64,000 nucleotides of DNA. Source: CAZCDS01 sp964497585 (GTDB taxonomy: Bacteria; Desulfobacterota; Desulfomonilia; Desulfomonilales; Desulfomonilaceae). The stretch lies in the NCBI GenBank assembly GCA_964497585.1, contig CAZCDS010000024.1:1-64000 (forward strand). The letters run 5' to 3'. The notes below the pieces were generated by a model, which was not told the origin of the DNA, searched no databases, and worked only from the letters and a program-made list of their open reading frames with translations. Below are positions 9,315-19,160 of this stretch, piece by piece (the stretch's first letter is position 1; every line of letters starts with the position of its first letter). A program made the position numbers and the translations under genes.

Positions 9315-9672
9315 GCGGGGCATACTGACTGAGGCGGGCCGGAGGCAGTCGGTATGCCTGCACGTGTCGCCAGGTATTGAACGGTGGATGTTCGAAATTC
9401 TCCACATCATTTCTTGAAGCTACCTGTTAACCACACGTGAGACTGGGGCCATCGTCTTCCTCGGAGCGCACAGCGCGCATCGAGCACCCCTTCGACGCGG
9501 CTTATGCCGCATGAGCCGACTACTTTTATGGCCTTACACGCCATTCCCCTGAGGAAGGGCGCACAGCATGATAAGTCCCACCGCTAAGCAGCCGTCAGAA
9601 TAGTTTCAGGCTTCGTTGTGCCCTTTGAGGTATGAGAGTCGGTATTAGGGTTGGATCAGGCTTCCTGAGGTA
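9315..9672. other. Intergenic between convergent genes, with a terminator-like hairpin
   Basis: Positions 9320-9331 and 9346-9357 form a 12-bp stem (one G-U pair) just after the TPR gene. There is no T-run, so it could be a weak or Rho-assisted terminator. Nothing else is recognised in the remaining 300 bases. Confidence 0.45.
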
Positions 9673-11769
9673 CTACGTGGGCATGGCTTTGCTTTCGGTG
9701 AAGGCTCCTCTCACCACGTCCCCCCTGTGGGCGATCACCCAGTCGAAGATTTCACCCTCATCGACCTGCACACGGCTGCCCTTTTGGAGGTCCTTTCTCA
9801 GCACCGGCGTATTCTCCAGGTGGCCTACGATTGACTTTCCCCTCCACGCATCGAGGGAAACCCACATCCATTCGTACGTGCCGCCCCGAACCGGAAATCC
9901 TACTTTGACGGCGTGGATATCCTCTCCGGACTGTGAACGCTCATGAAAACTCTTCTTGAAGGTCGGTAGTTCCGACCGAGCTTGCTCGTGGGCTACGAGC
10001 AGCTTCTCGCGGGTCTTGATCTCGGGGTGACCCGATGCCTGACCGTTCGCCGGTCGCTCCGGGCTCATGCGGAGCTTACCCAACGAGCGATGTTGTTGTC
10101 GAAATCTCGATATGAGCATCTTGAGCACGTGCTTAATCGTGTCAGGGCTGTAAGGATCATAGTCGGTGAGATAGGGTAAGATCTTGAGGCTTCCGAGCGG
10201 GAAATGGCCCTCGTCGTCACGGGGTGTCAACTCCATCCTGAAGAAGAAGGGCGTGTTCGCAATGTCCACTTCGGATCGGAAATCGAGTGAGCCCTTGAGA
10301 CTGCATTCGATAAGGGTTTCCGCTACCATGATCATCATACTCAAGCCCGGAGCCGCCAGTTCCGGCGGGATACACTCCATTTCGATCTCAGGAATGCCGA
10401 ATTTCTGCATCCCATGGCTGTGTATCCAGACGCCTGTTCCCTCTTCGAGAACCTCGAATCCCACGTGGGATTCCACCACGTCATCAAGGGGCGAGTCCAC
10501 CACACGGCGCTTCCATTCCCCGGTCCCCCACAGCGTGTGCGAGAGGGCGTCCTGTACGAGGCCACCGGTGATCTCTCGTATGGCTTCCACGATCCTGATC
10601 GCGAAGACAAGATAGTCGAGTCCTGAACGTTGCGCAGGAATAAGGCGTACTCGTGCTATCATTCGAGCATCTGCGAGGATCTCTCTGTCGGACTCGGTCA
10701 ACTCCCTCGAATTGCGCGGAAGGTGCTCTTCAGGATAGTTGAACAGCTCTTCCCGATCTTCTCTGCGCAAATAATCGACGGTGAGTTCGCTTCTCTCAAC
10801 GAGCGATTCGAGGCTGTTCGGGGAGAATACGTTAGCCTCGCCCTCGTGCTCGTGCGCGGCGAGCATGTCTCGAATAGCGCTCCATTCAGGCACCTTACCC
10901 TTGGGAGCGTAGATCCAGTATTCTACAACCACGGGAAGCTTCTTCACCGGGCCGTTGCCGCGGGAACCCTCGCCCGTTATTGCTATTTCTTGCGGGCGGA
11001 CCCGGCGAGCCGGGACTTCTTGAATCCCGGTCCTTCCCGGTCGCTGTGAGCGCTTGCGGTAGGGCGTCGACTTTCTTAATTCGGTCGGTCGATCACGTCG
11101 GAAGACACGAGAGATCGGCTCCCAGAGTCCCAGCAAGGATCGTGCTCCCGTCCCGAGCATTCTGCCGGCCTCACGACGGGCCTCCTTCACGAGGGGATTG
11201 CCGGGGTCCAATTCAGGACGCGAGTCGAGCAGCTTGCCTGCTTCCTCGACCTCACCTGCCCCTGCCAGCGCCAGCGCCAACCCTGCCACGTCCTCATCTT
11301 CTGGCCTCTCTGACGCGTTGAGGAGCGCCCACCCGACGTGGACCGCCGCCTCGTACTCTTCCTCATCCAGGTTGATCCGGAGAAGGCTCCGGAGAATCTC
11401 AGGATCGCCGGGAGTCTCTTTCCGCGCCTCATGGAGAAATTCGTCGGCTTTCTTCGTCTCGCCGAGCCGACAGTACCCGACTCCCAGTGCCTTGATGCTC
11501 TCCTCCAAGGGCCCGTAATGGCGCACGAGCGATTCGAGGGCATAGACCATGTCCAGGCTTACATCTCCGCCGTTGAGAATCCGACGAGAAAAGGCCAACA
11601 TCTTGTTACGAGCCTCGTCCGGGATGCTCTCCTGGTCAGTGGATCTCCACTCCTTGGGCACCTGAGCGTGGCAGTGTGGGCAGTTGAGAAAGTCATGCGG
11701 TATTGCAAGGAATCGTTCTTCCGACAGGGTCTGGACGTATCCGCATTCAGGGCACCGGACCTGAATCAT
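9673..11769 (-). CDS. Zinc-ribbon/TPR protein with C-terminal DUF2314-like domain
   Basis: This is a 698-residue soluble protein. Residues 1-35 form a zinc ribbon (CPECG at about 5-9 and CPHCH at about 30-34). Residues about 60-200 are TPR-like helices. A Lys/Arg-rich linker follows, then a large alpha/beta region (about 270-590) rich in acidic and aromatic residues. The last 80 residues resemble DUF2314 (YEWMWVSLDAW, GSRVQVDEGEIFDWVI). The DUF2314 family has no known function. The start ATG is preceded by AAGGAG. It is a single gene, convergent with the TPR protein and divergent from asnB. The domain call for the middle part is uncertain. Confidence 0.75.
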   Translation of the reverse strand: MIQVRCPECGYVQTLSEERFLAIPHDFLNCPHCHAQVPKEWRSTDQESIPDEARNKMLAFSRRILNGGDVSLDMVYALESLVRHYGPLEESIKALGVGYCRLGETKKADEFLHEARKETPGDPEILRSLLRINLDEEEYEAAVHVGWALLNASERPEDEDVAGLALALAGAGEVEEAGKLLDSRPELDPGNPLVKEARREAGRMLGTGARSLLGLWEPISRVFRRDRPTELRKSTPYRKRSQRPGRTGIQEVPARRVRPQEIAITGEGSRGNGPVKKLPVVVEYWIYAPKGKVPEWSAIRDMLAAHEHEGEANVFSPNSLESLVERSELTVDYLRREDREELFNYPEEHLPRNSRELTESDREILADARMIARVRLIPAQRSGLDYLVFAIRIVEAIREITGGLVQDALSHTLWGTGEWKRRVVDSPLDDVVESHVGFEVLEEGTGVWIHSHGMQKFGIPEIEMECIPPELAAPGLSMMIMVAETLIECSLKGSLDFRSEVDIANTPFFFRMELTPRDDEGHFPLGSLKILPYLTDYDPYSPDTIKHVLKMLISRFRQQHRSLGKLRMSPERPANGQASGHPEIKTREKLLVAHEQARSELPTFKKSFHERSQSGEDIHAVKVGFPVRGGTYEWMWVSLDAWRGKSIVGHLENTPVLRKDLQKGSRVQVDEGEIFDWVIAHRGDVVRGAFTESKAMPT

Positions 11770-12193
11770 TCGTAGGCTCCTTCGAACATTTCACCTCAAA
11801 GCGGCATAGCCGCAATTCATTACGGCCCGTGACGAGAAACAACTTTCATAAACAATTCCAAATGTCAAGAAAAACAGTGCAAGTTGAGACTATCCAAGAC
11901 CATAGGAAATTCCAGTTGCCAAGGCGCCACAACGCGAAGAAAATGTGGTGTCGTCTCTCAACCTCCGTTTCAGCATGCCGTTTTCCTTGCGCCCAGATTC
12001 CCTGCTGGAGGCGGTTTTGAATCCCCGTGCATCACGCACCTGCGAAGCTGAGAACGCAGACCTGGACCGGCCATCGAGTCCACATCCCAAACTCCGGCTA
12101 TTTACTGGATTTTCGGGTCACTGGATGGTATATCCTCGCACGTTGGAGCTGTAGCTTCCCGTGACATGCTGTACCCAAGGGAGATGGGCCGGG
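11770..12193. other. Divergent intergenic region upstream of asnB
   Basis: The region should hold the promoters of both flanking genes. I see no convincing -35/-10 pair, riboswitch or small gene. Confidence 0.4.
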
Positions 12194-14053
12194 ATGTGTG
12201 GAATTTGCGGAATCGTTGACTTCGCCGACAAACCGCATCAGCGGGAAGTCCAGAAGATGACGGAGCGTCTCCGTCATCGCGGGCCTGATATGGGAGGCAT
12301 GCACTCTTTCCCTAACGCTGTTCTCGGGCATCGACGGCTTTCCATACTCGATCTGTCGGAGGCAGCCCGGCAACCCATGCTTTCTGAGGACGGACGGACC
12401 GCGGTCGTCTTCAATGGTGAGATCTATAACTTCCGGAGATTGCGATCCGGCCTTGAGGAGCGGGGACATCGATTCAGAACCAGTTCGGACACTGAGGTGG
12501 TCCTCCGTCTCTACCTCGAGAAGGGCGAGGAGATGCTCGAGGACCTCAACGGAATGTTCAGCTTCGCCATTTGGGAGGAGGGGCCCCGGAGACTGCTTCT
12601 TGCCCGGGACCGGGTGGGAAAGAAGCCCTTGTACTATTATTGCGACGGTTCAGCTCTTGTGTTTTCTTCGGAGCTTGCCTCACTCCTGGAGTACACTGAG
12701 CTTCCGCGCGCGGTCAGCGATCAGGCCCTGTGTGAATACTTGCTCTACGACTTCGTGCCAGCTCCGCACACCATTTTTGAGGGGATCTTGAAGCTCCCTG
12801 CAGCCACCAAAGCGGTATACGATGCGGGTGGACTTCGAACCTCAACGTACTGGCGCCCCCCCCAGCCGCAAGAGTCGGAGAACTACGAGGAGGCTCAGAG
12901 TCGTCTCATCGAGCTTCTTGAGGATGCGGTCCGGCTTCGGCTCATTTCTGACGTTCCATTGGGAGCTTTTCTCAGCGGCGGAATCGATTCCACGCTCATC
13001 GCGTCCTTGATGCAAGAGGGCTCTACCGACAGAGTCAGGACCTTCAGCATATCCTTTCGCGGCACGAGCCACGACGAGTCTCGCTGGGCGAATCTTGCCG
13101 CGGAGTCGCTCGGGACCTTGCACCGGGAATACCCGGTGAAATATGAACTCCCGAAAATCTTCAGCCGGATGGTGCGTCATTTCGGCGAGCCTTTCGGCGA
13201 CTCATCAGCGATTCCCACCTGGCATCTTTCCGAGCAAACCCGGCGGCATGTCACCGTGGCCCTGTCGGGCGACGGAGGCGATGAGCTTTTCGGCGGATAC
13301 GAACGGTACCTTGCGCGGCGCATTCAGCTCCTGTACGACCGGCTGCCCCGCGCTTTTCGAAGCGGGATCCTCGAACCTTTCATTGGGCTGCTCCCGGCGA
13401 CCACCGACTACTACGGCACCAGTCTCGGCAAGAAGCTCAAGCTCTTTGTCGACGCGGCGCGACGAATGCAAGAGGATCCCCTTGCGGTCGTTCCCAGGAC
13501 CTTTTCCGCCGCCGGGGTCGCAGATGTAACGGGAATCGACCACAGGATCGACCTCGACCCCGTCATCGAAGCGGCACGGCAATGGATGGGCCTGGATCCT
13601 GTGACACGCATGCTCTTTTCCGACATACAAACATATATGGCCGAGGACATCCTCACCAAGGTCGACCGTATGAGCATGGCCCATGCATTGGAAGTACGCT
13701 CTCCCTTGCTCGACTATCGCGTCGTGGAATTCGCCTGTCGTATGCCGCTTTCATTCAAGCTCAAAGGGATGAAAACGAAGAGAATCCTCAGAGCCGTCGC
13801 GGCTGGTCGGATTCCGTCCGGCATATTGACCAGGTCCAAGTACGGCTTCCAGGTTCCCCTCGGAGCATGGTTCAAGGACGAATTGCACGGATGGGCCCGC
13901 GACCGTCTTTTCAACCCTGAACACGGCTACTTCCGCGGTGACTTCGTTGAGAAGCTCTGGACGGAACACCAGCAAGGGCGCCATGACCACGCGTTCCGCA
14001 TATGGCTGCTTCTCGTATTCAACGAGTGGTACCGCCAGTTCATGTCCTGTTGA
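12194..14053 (+). CDS. asnB: Asparagine synthase (glutamine-hydrolysing)
   Basis: It converts aspartate, glutamine and ATP into asparagine. The 619 residues match the family length. The N-terminal glutamine amidotransferase domain requires Cys as residue 2 after Met removal, and ATG 12194 gives MCGICGI, which fixes the start. RHRGPD is present at about residue 36. The synthetase domain has the PP-loop LSGGIDST at about residue 260 and the ALSGDGGDELFGGY segment. A GGGAGA precedes the start. There are no polysaccharide genes beside it, so general asparagine synthesis is more likely than a capsule or exopolysaccharide role. Confidence 0.93.
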   Translation: MCGICGIVDFADKPHQREVQKMTERLRHRGPDMGGMHSFPNAVLGHRRLSILDLSEAARQPMLSEDGRTAVVFNGEIYNFRRLRSGLEERGHRFRTSSDTEVVLRLYLEKGEEMLEDLNGMFSFAIWEEGPRRLLLARDRVGKKPLYYYCDGSALVFSSELASLLEYTELPRAVSDQALCEYLLYDFVPAPHTIFEGILKLPAATKAVYDAGGLRTSTYWRPPQPQESENYEEAQSRLIELLEDAVRLRLISDVPLGAFLSGGIDSTLIASLMQEGSTDRVRTFSISFRGTSHDESRWANLAAESLGTLHREYPVKYELPKIFSRMVRHFGEPFGDSSAIPTWHLSEQTRRHVTVALSGDGGDELFGGYERYLARRIQLLYDRLPRAFRSGILEPFIGLLPATTDYYGTSLGKKLKLFVDAARRMQEDPLAVVPRTFSAAGVADVTGIDHRIDLDPVIEAARQWMGLDPVTRMLFSDIQTYMAEDILTKVDRMSMAHALEVRSPLLDYRVVEFACRMPLSFKLKGMKTKRILRAVAAGRIPSGILTRSKYGFQVPLGAWFKDELHGWARDRLFNPEHGYFRGDFVEKLWTEHQQGRHDHAFRIWLLLVFNEWYRQFMSC

Positions 14054-14107
14054 AGCGGCCTGGACCAGCTATAAATCACCCAAAGGGTCAACGCAGGGGT
14101 GTTGGCA

Positions 14108-16699
14108 TCAGGCCGGTTTTTCCTTGAACTCGAGGTTATCCCCGTCAGGGAATACCTCTATGGTATCTCCGGGTTTGAAATTCCCTTCGAGTATCTGCAT
14201 GGCAAGCGGATTCTCGATGAGGCGTTGAATCGCCCTCTTGAGAGGCCGTGCTCCGTACGCAGGATCAAATCCTTCCCCAGCGAGCATGTCTCTCGCTCCT
14301 GGGCTCAGTTCCACGGTGAGTTTGCTGTCCCCAAGCCTGCGATTGAGCCTCCGCATCTGGATATCCACAATGTCCTTGATCTGGTCCTGGGTGAGCGCGT
14401 GGAAGATGATGATGTCATCAAGCCTGTTGAGGAACTCGGGCTTGAAGTGCAGCCTCAGGGCCTCAAGCACTCGGGATCGCATCATCTCTTCGTTCCGTCC
14501 GGCGAAGTCACGGATCTCGGCTGAACCGATGTTGGAGGTCATGATAATGATGGTATTCTTGAAATCGACGGTTCTTCCCTTGCCGTCGGTGAGCCTGCCA
14601 TCGTCGAGTATCTGAAGGAGAGCGTTGAAGACCTCCGGATGAGCCTTTTCGATCTCGTCGAAGAGCACCACGGAATAAGGACGTCGGCGGATCGCTTCCG
14701 TAAGGTAGCCTCCTTCCTCGTACCCGACGTACCCCGGAGGCGCGCCGATAAGCCGTGCCACGGAGTGCCGCTCCATGTACTCGGACATGTCTACCCGGAC
14801 CATGGCCTGCTCGTCGTCGAACAGGAATTCCGCAAGCGCTCGGGCCAGTTCCGTCTTTCCCACTCCGGTCGGCCCGAGGAAGATGAAGGAGCCGATGGGG
14901 CGGTTGGGATCCTGCAGGCCTGACCGGGCGCGTCGCACCGCGTCGGAAACGGCCACAACGGCTTCGTGCTGGCCGATGACCCGCTTCTCTATGCGGCTCT
15001 CCATTTGCAGGAGTTTGTCCACTTCACCCTCGAGCATCTTGGAGACGGGGATTCCCGTCCATTTGGCGACCACTTCCGCGACGTCTTCGGGGCCGACCTC
15101 TTCCTTGAGGAGCCCGCCGTCGGTCTGGATGCGGGCGAGGTCCTCGTTCTTCGCCTTGATGTCTTTTTCGACTTGGGAAAGAAGTCCATACTTCAGCTCG
15201 GCCGCTTTGGCGAGATCGCCATCTCTTTCGGCTTTGGCAGCTTCGGTCTTGGCCCATTCCTGGCGTTCCTTGAGTTTGCGGATTTCGGTTATGATCTCCT
15301 TCTCCTGCCGCCACTTCACCTTGAGCGCATCGGCTTCCTCAGTGAGGTCGGCAATGTCGTGCTTGACCTTTTCCAGCCGTTCAGCGCTGTGAGGGTCGGA
15401 TTCCTTGGTGAGCGCCTGCTCTTCAATCTGGAGCTGAATGATCTTTCGTTCGATCTCATCGATTTCCGTAGGCATCGAGTCGATCTCGATCCTGAGTCTC
15501 GAGGAGGCTTCGTCGATCAGGTCGATGGCTTTGTCCGGGAGAAACCGGTCGGTGATGTACCGATTAGAAAGGGTAACTGCGGCTATGATAGCCGAGTCCT
15601 GGATCCGCACTCCGTGATGAACTTCGTAGCGTTCCTTTAGACCGCGCAGGATGGAGATGGAGTCCTCCACGGAGGGCTCGGCCACATAGATCGGCTGGAA
15701 GCGTCTCTCGAGCGCGGCGTCCTTCTCGATATGCTTCCGGTATTCGTTGACCGTGGTGGCGCCTACGCATCGCAGTTCGCCCCTCGCCAGCGCCGGCTTG
15801 AGCATATTGGACGCGTCCACCGCACCCTCAGCCGCGCCCGCGCCGACGAGCGTGTGCATCTCGTCGATGAAGAGAATGATCTCTCCCGCCGCTGAGGTGA
15901 CCTCTTTGAGAACCGCCTTGAGCCTGTCTTCGAACTCCCCACGGTATTTCGCTCCCGCGATGAGTTGACCGATGTCGAGGGCCAACACTCTTTTGCCCTT
16001 AAGGGTTTCCGGGATGTCTCCCGAGACGATCCGGCCCGCGAGTCCTTCCACGATAGCGGTCTTGCCCACTCCGGGATCGCCCATGAGCACAGGGTTGTTC
16101 TTGGTTCTGCGAGAGAGCACCTGGATGATTCGACGGATTTCGTCGTCGCGGCCGATCACCGGATCGAGCTTGCCCTTCTTGGCTTCCTCGGTGAGATCCC
16201 TGGTGAATCGTTTGAGCGCCTGGTATTTCTCTTCCGGAGACTGGTCGGTTACCCGCTGGGTCCCGCGAATCTCCGTGAGAACAGCATAGATTCGCTCCTT
16301 CGTGACCCCGTGCCTTCCGAGGATCCTGCCCGCGGCCGTCCCTGCGGCCTGAGACAACGCGATGAGCAAATGCTCCACCGAGACGTACTCGTCCTTGAGC
16401 TGTTCCATCTCTGTGAATGACGCCTCGAGCACGGCCCTCATATCATTCGAGAAGTATCGCTCAGCTACTTGGCCGGCTTGTCGGGGCAGGCGGTCAACCG
16501 CTTGTTGCGCTTCGTTACGCACCTGTTCGGTCTCGCCTCCGAGTTTGTTCAGGATTTGAGCGCAGGTGCCCTCATCGTCGGCCAGGAGGGCAAGAAGGAG
16601 GTGCTCGGTATCCACTTGGGGATTGCCGCGCTGAGCCGCTGTGCTTTGGGCCGATTCAAGGGCTTCCTGGGATTTGAGGGTGAATTTGTCCGCTCGCAT
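14108..16699 (-). CDS. clpB: ClpB protein disaggregase
   Basis: This Hsp100 ATPase works with DnaK to rescue aggregated proteins. The 863 residues are standard. It has an N-terminal Clp repeat domain (1-145), AAA1 with GDPGVGKT, a middle coiled coil (about 400-520, Glu/Lys-rich), and AAA2 with GPTGVGKTE and LFDEIEKAHP. The start is ATG 16699 with GGAGGAG six bases upstream. An in-frame start 33 bases earlier is not needed. It is a single gene. Confidence 0.95.
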   Translation of the reverse strand: MRADKFTLKSQEALESAQSTAAQRGNPQVDTEHLLLALLADDEGTCAQILNKLGGETEQVRNEAQQAVDRLPRQAGQVAERYFSNDMRAVLEASFTEMEQLKDEYVSVEHLLIALSQAAGTAAGRILGRHGVTKERIYAVLTEIRGTQRVTDQSPEEKYQALKRFTRDLTEEAKKGKLDPVIGRDDEIRRIIQVLSRRTKNNPVLMGDPGVGKTAIVEGLAGRIVSGDIPETLKGKRVLALDIGQLIAGAKYRGEFEDRLKAVLKEVTSAAGEIILFIDEMHTLVGAGAAEGAVDASNMLKPALARGELRCVGATTVNEYRKHIEKDAALERRFQPIYVAEPSVEDSISILRGLKERYEVHHGVRIQDSAIIAAVTLSNRYITDRFLPDKAIDLIDEASSRLRIEIDSMPTEIDEIERKIIQLQIEEQALTKESDPHSAERLEKVKHDIADLTEEADALKVKWRQEKEIITEIRKLKERQEWAKTEAAKAERDGDLAKAAELKYGLLSQVEKDIKAKNEDLARIQTDGGLLKEEVGPEDVAEVVAKWTGIPVSKMLEGEVDKLLQMESRIEKRVIGQHEAVVAVSDAVRRARSGLQDPNRPIGSFIFLGPTGVGKTELARALAEFLFDDEQAMVRVDMSEYMERHSVARLIGAPPGYVGYEEGGYLTEAIRRRPYSVVLFDEIEKAHPEVFNALLQILDDGRLTDGKGRTVDFKNTIIIMTSNIGSAEIRDFAGRNEEMMRSRVLEALRLHFKPEFLNRLDDIIIFHALTQDQIKDIVDIQMRRLNRRLGDSKLTVELSPGARDMLAGEGFDPAYGARPLKRAIQRLIENPLAMQILEGNFKPGDTIEVFPDGDNLEFKEKPA

Positions 16700-16733
16700 A
16701 AGAGGCTCCTCCCATGGGAAAAACTTTACCATT

Positions 16734-16762
16734 TAGGTAAATCATCTATCCCTACCTGTCAA
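16734..16762 (-). promoter_or_regulatory. Candidate clpB promoter
   Basis: On the minus strand a perfect TTGACA (16762-16757) is followed after 17 bases by TACCTA (16739-16734), a weak -10. I see no heat-shock sigma-32 consensus. Confidence 0.3.
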
Positions 16763-17434
16763 CCGTCCGGAAATGGAAAAGGTGGCTGGAATTCTCCGGC
16801 GAGGGCCTTTGGCTGTCGTGTTCCGTTACGGGACTCGTGTTTGGCTCGCTTCCAGGCTCTAGCTTGGGAATGCTTATGGAGCGGTACCGGCCTGCCCTGC
16901 CGGGGCGGGCCCCCGACAGTCGGGCTCCTCCGGCTGAGTTCAGAGGCCAGTGCAATCAGGAGGAGCGATCGGTTAACGCTTCTGTGTGCCTTCGCGGATA
17001 AGATCGCCACATGTTCTTTAGTCCTTGTGTGTAGGTGGTGGAATATACGAGTCGTTATCAATGCTTGATCGTGTTGACGCCTGGGGGTGGGCCTTCCTGC
17101 GACGATCTCCCCGCGGTGGGCCATTCCCTGTGATCATTGACATCGTTGTGTTAGGAGGTTTAAGATGATATTCAGGATACCAGGAAAGATTCCAGGATGT
17201 TTTGGACTGGGCGCAGGCGCCTAGTAGGGATGCAGTCCATGGAATGGGCTGTCAGGCGGGCAAGATTGGTGTTGAGGCTGGCCCCTGGCAAGAGTGGCGC
17301 GGGCGTGGATCGCGGCCTGACGAGCGAAGCGAGATTCCCTCGGCGGCTTGGTTCACCGGTCTCTTGCGAAAGGTGTGTTGCAATTGGGCGGCGAATCGAG
17401 AACTGATGCGGCAGGTGAGGGCAGAGCCGTCCTC
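16763..17434. other. Intergenic with GC-rich hairpin block, no gene recognised
   Basis: About 670 bases. Positions roughly 16880-16930 are very GC-rich and contain short palindromes such as CCCGACAGTCGGG. This resembles an intergenic repeat unit, but no second copy is seen in the window. Confidence 0.35.
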
Positions 17435-18991
17435 ATGAGAGATGGACCCCTGCACCCAGGCACGATTCTGACCATAGACGATGACGAGGTAACGCTCGGA
17501 ATTCTCCGCGAATTGCTCGAGTTGAACGGATACGACGTGCTCACCGCCGGAGAGGGGCGGGAAGGAATCGGTCTGTTCGAGAGCGACAGACCGAATCTTG
17601 TCATAACGGACATCCGGATGCCACACGTGGACGGCCTGGAAGTCCTGCGTCGGGTGCGAGAACTCGATGACACGGTGCCGGTAATCCTCGTCACCGGCTT
17701 CGGAGACCTGGAAAACGCTATTCGCGCGCTTCGTCAGGGGGCGTACGATTTCCTTCAGAAACCCATAAACGCCGAGATTCTGTTGAAGATTGTCCGTCAG
17801 GGACTCGAGCACAGCCGTCTGAAGAGGTTTGCCAAGGACTATACGCGAGTTCTGGAACAGCAAGTTGAAGAGCGTACCCGGGAGCTTGCAGAGGCAAATG
17901 ACTTCCTGAAGGGTATTCTCGACAGCTCAACCGGAGTATCGATCGTGCTGACCGATTTCGATCAGAATGTTCTGTTCTGGAACAAGGGAGCGGAAAAGAT
18001 ATTCGGCTACACGTCCGATGAGATGATCGGATCGAAGATTACGAGGCTCTACTCCGGTGGCTCCTCAACCCGAAACGGCCTGGATAGGCTTCGACGCATG
18101 ATTCAGACGAAGTCGACCACGGTCAGCGGAAAGATTCAACAGGTTGCCAAAGACGGGCGTGAGTTGACCATTTCTCTTGCGCTCTCGCCCATGTTGGATA
18201 CGGCGGGGAATGTCAGGGGCCTGCTCGGACTCGGGCAGGACGTAACGGAGGAAGCGAGGCTGCACGAAGAGCTGCTGGACTCGTACAGCCGGATTCAGCG
18301 GATTCAAAAATCGTCCATATTCGCACTGGCAAAGCTCGCCGAGTCGCGCGACGGAGAGACCGGCAACCATCTCAGGCGTATCCAGGAGTATTGTCTGGTT
18401 CTCTGTCGTCAGTTGCGGCTCCGAAAAAAGTACGCGGACGTCGTGACGGATCGATTCATCGATTTTCTGGTGCAGTCCGCTATCCTGCACGACATCGGCA
18501 AAGTTGCCATCCCGGATTCGATCCTTTTCAATCCGGGGAAGTTCGGTGTCGACGATTTCGAGATTATGAAGCAGCACGCGATCCATGGAGGCAGGGCTCT
18601 GGATGAAGCGGCGCAGGAGACGGACGAGGAGAGCTTCCTCTCGTTCGGCAGAGACATTGCGTACTATCATCACGAACGTTGGGACGGGATGGGATACCCC
18701 TTCGGATTGCAGGGTGAAGAGATCCCGCTAACGGCCAGAATAGTAGCCATCGCGGATGTTTTCGACGCACTGACCACTCGACGGCGATACAAGAGGGCCT
18801 ACACACATGAGGAGGCGTTTGCCATTCTCGTCGAGGAGCGTGGCAAGCAATTCGATCCGGACCTCGTGGACGCGTTCGTGGAAGTGGCTGAGGAGTTTCG
18901 CAAGATCCGGGAAAAGGATTCCGATGAGGCCGGTTCTCTCCTGCTCGGGGCCGTGGACGCGCCGCCCGAATCTGCAGATCAACTCGTTTGA
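17435..18991 (+). CDS. Response regulator c-di-GMP phosphodiesterase (REC-PAS-HD-GYP)
   Basis: This 518-residue protein probably hydrolyses cyclic di-GMP. It has a receiver (about 8-125, Asp59 in VITDIRMPH), a coiled-coil linker (about 140-160), a PAS domain (about 165-285; QNVLFWNKGAEKIFGYT) and an HD-GYP domain (about 305-490). The HD pair is His352-Asp353 in LHDIGK, and the GYP motif starts at Gly420 in WDGMGYPFGL. All metal-binding positions I can check are present. ATG 17435 gives the usual short lead into the receiver, though its ribosome site (GAGGG, 14 bases away) is poor. A TTG at 17348 is an alternative. It would oppose the diguanylate cyclase at 3778. Confidence 0.88.
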   Translation: MRDGPLHPGTILTIDDDEVTLGILRELLELNGYDVLTAGEGREGIGLFESDRPNLVITDIRMPHVDGLEVLRRVRELDDTVPVILVTGFGDLENAIRALRQGAYDFLQKPINAEILLKIVRQGLEHSRLKRFAKDYTRVLEQQVEERTRELAEANDFLKGILDSSTGVSIVLTDFDQNVLFWNKGAEKIFGYTSDEMIGSKITRLYSGGSSTRNGLDRLRRMIQTKSTTVSGKIQQVAKDGRELTISLALSPMLDTAGNVRGLLGLGQDVTEEARLHEELLDSYSRIQRIQKSSIFALAKLAESRDGETGNHLRRIQEYCLVLCRQLRLRKKYADVVTDRFIDFLVQSAILHDIGKVAIPDSILFNPGKFGVDDFEIMKQHAIHGGRALDEAAQETDEESFLSFGRDIAYYHHERWDGMGYPFGLQGEEIPLTARIVAIADVFDALTTRRRYKRAYTHEEAFAILVEERGKQFDPDLVDAFVEVAEEFRKIREKDSDEAGSLLLGAVDAPPESADQLV

Positions 18992-19160
18992 ATAGGCTCC
19001 ACGGCGTGACACTATCTGCTACGATGCGACAAGGGGGACACCTGAGGGAAGAACCGGCAAGGATCGAGACGAAAAAGTCCTTTTCGTGTCAAAGGGACGC
19101 CACGGCTCCAGAACGGTTTCAGCGGAATGCAGGACCACCGGGACCCAAAGGAAAGACTGA

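Noticed and set aside
16880..16930. GC-rich palindromic block as a REP or MITE element
   Set aside because: No second copy found in the window, so I only note it as a hairpin block.
16759..17124. Open frames in the gap between clpB and the HD-GYP gene
   Set aside because: Low-complexity Arg/Pro-rich translations without homology or ribosome sites.
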